NCBI GenBank assembly: GCA_036000545.1
Contig: DASYVD010000132.1
Location: forward strand, 1 to 10,055
Direction: 5' to 3'
Length of the DNA: 10,055 nt
Source of the DNA: DASYVD01 sp036000545
GTDB lineage: Bacteria; Actinomycetota; UBA4738; CALAEC01
The notes under the pieces were generated by a model. That model was not told where the DNA came from and searched no databases. It saw only the letters and a list, made by a program, of their open reading frames with translations. The translations under genes and the position numbers were made by a program. Below, in pieces: positions 6,408-10,055 of this stretch. Positions within the stretch are counted from its first letter, which is position 1, and every line of letters begins with the position of its first letter.

Positions 6408-6739
6408 CTAATCTCCCATGGCGAAAGGCCCGCGGATTCGCGGAATGTCCGGACCGAGCCCAGGTCTTCGGCGGGGAGCGTTCGGGCGAATTGGTGGCCG
6501 GGCTCGCGCCCGGGAACCGGCTCGACTACTTCCACGCCAGAGGAAGTCATGGTCTTGGTTATCGGAACAGGGCGGGCAACTCCTGACGTGTATCGACAAT
6601 GTAGGGTACCGAGATCCTTCAGGTAGTCGCCCGATGGAGCGCCCCCCATTCGCAGGACAACCCCTTTTCGGACCGGCTGGACTCGGTGTTCCCGCTCGCG
6701 GACGCGCCTCCTCGAGGGGGATATGCCCCTCGGTGTCAC
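6404..6739 (-). CDS. possible small ORF coupled to REC-HPt, doubtful
   Basis: This 111-residue frame has an Arg-rich start and a more protein-like second half, from an internal ATG at about residue 31 (GGAPSGDYLKDLGTL). Its stop codon overlaps the REC-HPt start codon by ATGA. Third-position G/C is moderate rather than strong, no ribosome site precedes either Met, and no family is recognised. The overlap could be chance. It is recorded because it is the only open frame in this long gap with a junction typical of translational coupling. Confidence 0.15.
   Translation of the reverse strand: MTPRGISPSRRRVREREHRVQPVRKGVVLRMGGAPSGDYLKDLGTLHCRYTSGVARPVPITKTMTSSGVEVVEPVPGREPGHQFARTLPAEDLGSVRTFRESAGLSPWEIR
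6493..6518 (-). promoter_or_regulatory. hairpin with GNRA-type tetraloop in the operon leader
   Basis: On the minus strand CCGGGC, loop GCGA, GCCCGG (6513-6498) form a perfect 6-bp stem capped by a GNRA tetraloop. The outer GGT/ACC pairs (6516-6518 with 6493-6495) extend it across a 2x2 internal loop. It lies about 90 nt before the REC-HPt start and would form in the mRNA leader. Function unknown. Confidence 0.4.
6713..6732. promoter_or_regulatory. 7-bp inverted repeat
   Basis: CGAGGGG (6713-6719) and CCCCTCG (6726-6732) pair perfectly around a 6-nt loop GATATG. It sits about 220 bp past the cupin stop codon and 310 bp before REC-HPt. There is no adjacent T-tract, so it is not a canonical terminator; it may be a terminator remnant or a leader structure. 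Confidence 0.35.
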
Positions 6740-6828
6740 CGGAGAACGTTGGGAAAACAGGTGCCTGAAGCCTAGCCAGCGAGGAAAGCGCTGCCGGAAT
6801 CACCGAGTCCCTGCTCAGAGGCGAATCC

Positions 6829-6842
6829 AACCCTACAGGGTT
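6829..6842. promoter_or_regulatory. 14-bp dyad, possible operator
   Basis: AACCCT, AC, AGGGTT (6829-6842) is a perfect 6+6 dyad with a 2-bp centre, the size of a dimeric regulator half-site pair. It lies 107 bp past the cupin stop codon, in the upstream region of the phosphorelay operon. Only symmetry supports a regulatory role. Confidence 0.3.
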
Positions 6843-6948
6843 CAACATGTCCAACTCTCGGGGCATCCAGAAGGTCCCTGCGGGGAAACCTTCTCGATCG
6901 AATCGGCTGACGAGCAGGCCCTCCCGCCCTCAGCCGGGCGCTCACGCC

Positions 6949-7323
6949 TCAGCCAGCATGGACCAAACAAACCGACAGGAGGGTGTCCTCCTCGATGTCG
7001 TGCCAGTCGTGCAGCGACCCAGGGTGGAACACGTAGAGTTCCGGGCCCTCGTATGGAATCTCGGTGCCCCCTGGGAGCCCCAGCTTTCCCTTTCCGCGAA
7101 CGATCTGGCAGAAGGCCACGTCTGGGCTCGTGTGCATGGCGAAGCGCCCGCCCGCAGCAATCTCTACGAGCTGAATCTCTCCGAGCGAAAGCTTCTCCAC
7201 CTCGACCAGTTGGACCCGCTCAAGCGGCTTGCCGTCGTACACGGAGAAGGGCTGCCAGGCCGGTTCCTTCGCGGCCTCGGCTCTCACGGTATCGCCGTCC
7301 GCAATAAACGTGGTCACGCGCAT
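6949..7323 (-). CDS. small single-domain cupin protein
   Basis: This 124-residue cytoplasmic protein has one cupin beta-barrel. Motif 1 is the stretch GGRFAMHTSPDVAF to VRGKGKLGLP (about 58-84) and motif 2 is PELYVFHPGSLHDWH (94-108). Canonical cupin_2 metal sites use two His and a Glu from motif 1 and a His from motif 2. Here His64 and His105 are kept, while the second His is Ser66 and the Glu position is Ala70, so the metal site is reduced or rebuilt (His108 or Gln73 may help). Small cupins beside sugar genes may be isomerases, epimerases or ligand sensors; which applies here is unknown. The start ATG 7323 has AAAGGAG (7335-7329) five bases upstream, one of the strongest ribosome sites in the window. 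It is divergent from the aldolase, 29 bp away. Confidence 0.85.
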   Translation of the reverse strand: MRVTTFIADGDTVRAEAAKEPAWQPFSVYDGKPLERVQLVEVEKLSLGEIQLVEIAAGGRFAMHTSPDVAFCQIVRGKGKLGLPGGTEIPYEGPELYVFHPGSLHDWHDIEEDTLLSVCLVHAG

Positions 7324-7352
7324 ACTTACTCCTTTCTGCTAGCCTCCCGCTC
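7324..7352. promoter_or_regulatory. 29-bp divergent junction between cupin and aldolase
   Basis: Only 29 bp separate the cupin ATG from the aldolase GTG. The cupin ribosome site (7329-7335) occupies part of it, and no Shine-Dalgarno precedes the aldolase. The promoter of each gene must therefore lie inside the other's coding region, or the aldolase mRNA is leaderless. Confidence 0.45.
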
Positions 7353-7967
7353 GTGGACGCCTTCGAGGCGATCGTGGCGGACCGGGTCGTTGCGGTCGTT
7401 CGGGCGACGAGCGTCGCCGACCCCGCCGGGCTGGCGAAGACGTTGGCGTCGGCGGGGATCCGCTGCGTGGAGTTCACCTTCACGATCCCCGGAGTGCTCG
7501 AGGCGATCGAGGCCGCCTCTTCCACGGGAGCGGTCATCGGGGCCGGCACCGTCCTCCAGCCGGAGCAGGCTCGGGACGCGATCGCCGCCGGCGCTCGCTT
7601 CGTCGTCTCCCCCGTGGTCGCCCCCGACATCGTCCGGCCGTGCAGTGACGCAGCAGTTCCCGCTTTTCTCGCCGCATTCACGCCTACCGAGGTCTTGTCC
7701 GCGATGCGGGCAGGCAGTACCGCGGTAAAGCTGTTCCCCGCCCGGGTCGGGGGGCCCGGGTACGTCCGTGACCTCTTGGGGCCTCTGCCCGATGCTCGGC
7801 TGATCCCCTCCGGGGGAGTGGACGAGTCAAACGCGAGGGAGTTCATCGAGGCGGGAGCCGTGGCCGTGTACGCGGGGACGGGCCTCGTCTCGCCCGACCT
7901 CGTCGCCGCGGGAGACCACGAAGAGATCGGCCGCCGCGCCGAGAGCTTCGTAGCTTCGTTGGGCTGA
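7353..7967 (+). CDS. eda: KDPG/KHG-type aldolase (bifunctional 2-keto-3-deoxy-6-phosphogluconate aldolase family)
   Basis: The family cleaves 2-keto-3-deoxy-6-phosphogluconate or related 2-keto-3-deoxy sugar acids into pyruvate and an aldehyde through a Schiff-base lysine (class I aldolase, lower Entner-Doudoroff pathway). The 204-residue TIM barrel shows the expected motifs: VVAVVRA (12-18), Glu40 in CVEFTFT, GAGTVL (63-68), the Schiff-base Lys126 in AVKLFPA, and the phosphate-loop-like IPSGGV (151-156). E. coli Eda is 213 residues, so it is full length. One departure: the usual PG before TPTE (PGxxTPTE) is LA here (106-107), next to the active site, so substrate range may differ. GTG 7353 is the only start after the in-frame stop at 7305-7307; no ribosome site is evident. 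It converges on the dehydrogenase with 6 bp between stop codons. Confidence 0.9.
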   Translation: MDAFEAIVADRVVAVVRATSVADPAGLAKTLASAGIRCVEFTFTIPGVLEAIEAASSTGAVIGAGTVLQPEQARDAIAAGARFVVSPVVAPDIVRPCSDAAVPAFLAAFTPTEVLSAMRAGSTAVKLFPARVGGPGYVRDLLGPLPDARLIPSGGVDESNAREFIEAGAVAVYAGTGLVSPDLVAAGDHEEIGRRAESFVASLG

Positions 7968-7973
7968 TTACGC

Positions 7974-8924
7974 TCATCCTCCGGCTCCCCGGCCCGGCCT
8001 TTTTTCCGGCTCGTCCACCTCTCGAGCGGCCGCCAGAAGCAGCTCCACCGCCGCCATCCCGGTCCTCCGAGCCGCTTCCAGCGTGGCCGCCCCCGCATGG
8101 GGACTGCCCACGAAGTTGTCTAGGTTCAGAAGGGGCGAGCCTCTCGGCGGCTCCTCCGCGAAGGTGTCGATGGCTGCGCCGCCCAAGCGGCCAGAAGAGA
8201 GGGCTTCGGCGAGGGCGCGCTCGTCGACGATGCCGCCCCGCGACGTGTTGACGAGCAGAGCGTGCGGTTGCATGAGCGCGAGCTCCGCCGGGCCGATCAG
8301 GCCGCGAGTCTCTTCCTGGAAAGGAACGTGGAGGGTCACCGCGTCAGAAGTCCCAAGAAGCGTCGAGAGGTCGGCCATGGGTACCTCCGCCTCCGTTACG
8401 AGCGGGTCGTGGGCCATCACCCGCATACCGATCCCTCGAGCCAGGCGGGCCACCTCGCTCCCCACCGCACCGTAGCCGACCACTCCCAGAAGCCTCCCGG
8501 CCAGCTCCATCCCCGTCCGGCGCGTCCAGTCGCCCCTCCTCAGAACGCGATCGTGGAACGTCACGTGGCGGGCCACGGCCAGCAGAAGGCCGATGGTGAG
8601 CTCGGCCACCGAGCGGGCGTTGGCTCCCGCGGTGACCTCTACCCGCACCCCCCGATTCCTCGCCGCTTCCATGTCGATGTTGTCCGTGCCCGACCCGAAC
8701 TTCACCACGACCCGCAGGGCCCCGGCGTCCATGACCGTGGCGGTGACGGGATCAACCCCCACGATGAGACCCCAGCATCCCCGCACCAGGTCCTCCATCT
8801 CCGACTCGTCGAGCGGCCGATCCACTGATGGGAAGCGAGGCGTCAGGCCGGATCGTCGAAGGAGCTCCTGGTGCTCCCCCGGAACCTCGCGGAACGTGCG
8901 AGGCGTGATAGCGACTTCGGTCAT
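7974..8924 (-). CDS. D-isomer-specific 2-hydroxyacid dehydrogenase (PGDH-like)
   Basis: It oxidises or reduces a 2-hydroxy/2-keto acid with NAD(H). The 316-residue protein has the split substrate domain and an inserted Rossmann domain. VKFGSGTDNID (74-84) is the substrate loop; GYGAVG (150-155) followed by Asp173 (AHDP) indicates NAD preference. The catalytic triad is Arg229 (NTSRGGIVDE), Glu258 (DTFAEEP) and His276 (SPHAGAAT). It resembles phosphoglycerate dehydrogenase without the C-terminal ACT regulatory domain, so a catabolic sugar-acid dehydrogenase or glyoxylate/hydroxypyruvate-type reductase is as likely as serine synthesis. The start ATG 8924 overlaps the stop codon of the FGGY kinase as ATGA with no separate ribosome site, implying coupled translation. 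The C-terminal tail (303-316) is charged and Gly-rich. Confidence 0.92.
   Translation of the reverse strand: MTEVAITPRTFREVPGEHQELLRRSGLTPRFPSVDRPLDESEMEDLVRGCWGLIVGVDPVTATVMDAGALRVVVKFGSGTDNIDMEAARNRGVRVEVTAGANARSVAELTIGLLLAVARHVTFHDRVLRRGDWTRRTGMELAGRLLGVVGYGAVGSEVARLARGIGMRVMAHDPLVTEAEVPMADLSTLLGTSDAVTLHVPFQEETRGLIGPAELALMQPHALLVNTSRGGIVDERALAEALSSGRLGGAAIDTFAEEPPRGSPLLNLDNFVGSPHAGAATLEAARRTGMAAVELLLAAAREVDEPEKRPGRGAGG
7981..8005 (+). terminator. GC-rich stretch plus T6, weak terminator candidate for the aldolase
   Basis: CCGG, CTCC, CCGG (7981-7992) and GGCCCGGCC (7991-7999) are followed at once by six T (8000-8005), 14 bases after the aldolase stop codon. The stems are only about 4 bp, and the tract lies inside the 3' end of the opposing dehydrogenase gene, where it encodes part of its charged tail. 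A role in termination is plausible but weakly supported. Confidence 0.25.
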
Positions 8925-10055
8925 CGGGAGGCCTGTCCCAGCCGCTCGAAGACCGGGCCGGCCCGCTCCGCCAGCTCCCGGTACGTGGCTTGCAGCTCTC
9001 GGTACCGGCGATGCCGGTCCGGATCAGGATGGACGGGCTCTGCGGTCTCCTGCCAGCTCTTCGCAGTAGCGGACAGATCGTCCCCGCCAACATGGCCGGT
9101 GGCTGCAGCCGCCACGAGGGCGTCCCCCAGGACGCCGCACTCCTGCCGGACGGTCGGAACCCAGTCGATGCCCAGCACGTCAGCCTTGATCTGGTTCCAG
9201 AGCTCCGACCTGGCCCCCCCTCCCAGGACCCTGGCCTCGGTCGACTCACCGCTACCCGCCTCAGCCGCCAGCCGCGCCCATTCGGCGTACTCGTAGGCGA
9301 TCCCCTCGAGGATCGCCCGGAACATGTGCCCCAGGGTGTGCCCTGAGGTTAGCCCCACCCATCCCCCGCGGACGTGGGGCTGTGGCGGAAGGACGCGTCC
9401 CTGGATGTGCGGCATCCACAGGAGGTCGCCGGATCCAAGCTCGACCTCGGCGGCCAACCGATCCAGCGTCTCGTAGGCGCTTGGATCCCCGGCCAACTCC
9501 CTGGCCAGGATGTCGCGGAACCATCGGAGCGCCAGCCCGCCTCCGTTGATGAACGCCAGAGCGATGAACACCCCGCGGATCACCGAGTGGGTAGCCATCA
9601 GCGTCAGGTTGGCCACGTCCGGCGCCCACCGGTCGACGCACATGGCGAACACGCTGGCGGTGCCGGCAGAGTCAAAGGCCTGGCCCGGATCCACTACTCC
9701 CGCGCCGAGGGAGGCCGCCGTCTGGTCCCCGGCTCCCGCAGCGACCGGCGTTCCGACTGGTATCCCGGTGCTCGCCTCGCCCTCGTCTGTCACCTCCCCC
9801 ACGACGTCGAGGGGATCGACGATCCGAGGGAGAACACTCGCATCGATCGCGAAGGCTCCCAGGAGTTCCTCCGACCACGTGGCGTGCTCGGTGTCGGACA
9901 GATTCGAGAAGTGGAGGTAGGTCCGGTCGATGAATGCCTGGTCCGCTGTGAAACCGCACAGCCGCCCGGTGACAAATGCTCCCGGGACCACAAACCGGGA
10001 GATCCGCCGGAAGTCCTCCGGCCGCTCGCGCATCCACCAGAGGATCTTGGGCCCG
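8921..10055 (-). CDS. FGGY-family carbohydrate kinase, 5' end outside the window
   Basis: It is an ATP-dependent sugar or polyol kinase. The frame is open to the window edge: seven codons (GPKILWW) precede the Met at 10033, and GPKILWWMRERPEDF matches the internal segment of xylulokinase-like FGGY proteins, so this Met is not the start. About 377 residues of a family usually near 490-520 are present. Numbered from that Met: catalytic Asp103 in GAGDQTAASLGAG, the phosphate loop DSAGTASVF (121-129), the sugar-domain hinge FINGGGLALRWF (161-172), and the C-terminal signature LGGGARSELWNQIKADVLG (270-288). The substrate cannot be read from the sequence; xylulose, ribulose, erythritol-type and related kinases share these motifs. 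It is coupled to the downstream dehydrogenase by ATGA, so its product, or a relative of it, may feed that oxidation. Confidence 0.92.
   Translation of the reverse strand, partial: GPKILWWMRERPEDFRRISRFVVPGAFVTGRLCGFTADQAFIDRTYLHFSNLSDTEHATWSEELLGAFAIDASVLPRIVDPLDVVGEVTDEGEASTGIPVGTPVAAGAGDQTAASLGAGVVDPGQAFDSAGTASVFAMCVDRWAPDVANLTLMATHSVIRGVFIALAFINGGGLALRWFRDILARELAGDPSAYETLDRLAAEVELGSGDLLWMPHIQGRVLPPQPHVRGGWVGLTSGHTLGHMFRAILEGIAYEYAEWARLAAEAGSGESTEARVLGGGARSELWNQIKADVLGIDWVPTVRQECGVLGDALVAAAATGHVGGDDLSATAKSWQETAEPVHPDPDRHRRYRELQATYRELAERAGPVFERLGQASR

Larger units (their letters stand above)
6408..6948. other. 541-bp region with hairpins upstream of the phosphorelay operon
   Basis: This lies between the cupin stop codon and the REC-HPt start, both on the minus strand. 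No open frame looks convincingly like a gene. On the minus strand, one frame (6739-6404) ends in TGA overlapping the REC-HPt start as ATGA, and another (6866-6408) ends in a TAG abutting that ATG. Both have weak codon bias and no recognisable domain. The region holds three dyads, at 6493-6518, 6713-6732 and 6829-6842. It probably carries the promoter and leader of the phosphorelay operon; I could not identify a -35/-10 or sigma-54 element. Confidence 0.5.

Noticed and set aside
6847..7728. 293-residue plus-strand frame across the cupin and aldolase
   Set aside because: It is antisense to the cupin and out of frame with the aldolase, both of which have clear family motifs.
7220..8098. 292-residue minus-strand frame opposite the aldolase
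   Set aside because: It shows a Ser/Thr/Ala-rich shadow pattern and no domain, and overlaps two genes with intact catalytic residues.
1..10055. CRISPR array or toxin-antitoxin module
   Set aside because: No regularly spaced repeats were seen and no small paired ORFs with recognisable toxin or antitoxin motifs.

Overview
This is a high-GC bacterial window, with strongly G/C-biased third codon positions in every convincing gene. It looks like an actinobacterial-type or similar soil or environmental lineage. The SigA/HrdB-like sigma factor, the 7TM-type hybrid kinase and the gene style fit that, but nothing fixes the phylum. All assignments come from reading protein motifs, not from database searches.

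Layout. (1) 228-1106 (-) encodes a class I SAM-dependent methyltransferase of the small-molecule/lipid type. (2) 1371-2492 (+), divergent from it, encodes a sigma-70 factor built like a primary sigma (regions 1.2, 2, 3, 4; no region 1.1) but with a divergent region 3.0. (3) 2493-2932 has no protein gene. It holds a decayed tRNA-Gly(GCC)-like sequence bracketed by a short direct repeat, a 12-bp palindrome and a hairpin, and looks like the scar of an integrated element. (4) 6407-2933 (-) is a two-gene signalling operon: a REC-HPt protein followed, with an 8-nt overlap, by a seven-helix membrane hybrid kinase (7TM-GAF-like-PAS-HisKA-HATPase-REC). Together they supply every step of a His-Asp-His-Asp phosphorelay, yet neither carries an output domain. 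(5) 6408-6948 is a long leader or intergenic region with several hairpins and dyads. (6) 6949-10055 is a carbohydrate-acid catabolic cluster: a small cupin (-), a KDPG/KHG-type aldolase (+), and a convergent pair made of an FGGY sugar kinase (-, 5' end outside the window) and a D-2-hydroxyacid dehydrogenase (-), with the last two joined by an ATGA overlap.

How the parts work together. The kinase, dehydrogenase, aldolase and cupin suggest uptake-linked phosphorylation, oxidation and retro-aldol cleavage of an unidentified sugar or sugar acid. The aldolase and cupin both depart from their family motifs at active-site positions, so the substrate may not be a standard one. The phosphorelay and the sigma factor are regulatory neighbours. 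A functional link between them, or to the sugar cluster, is only a possibility raised by proximity.
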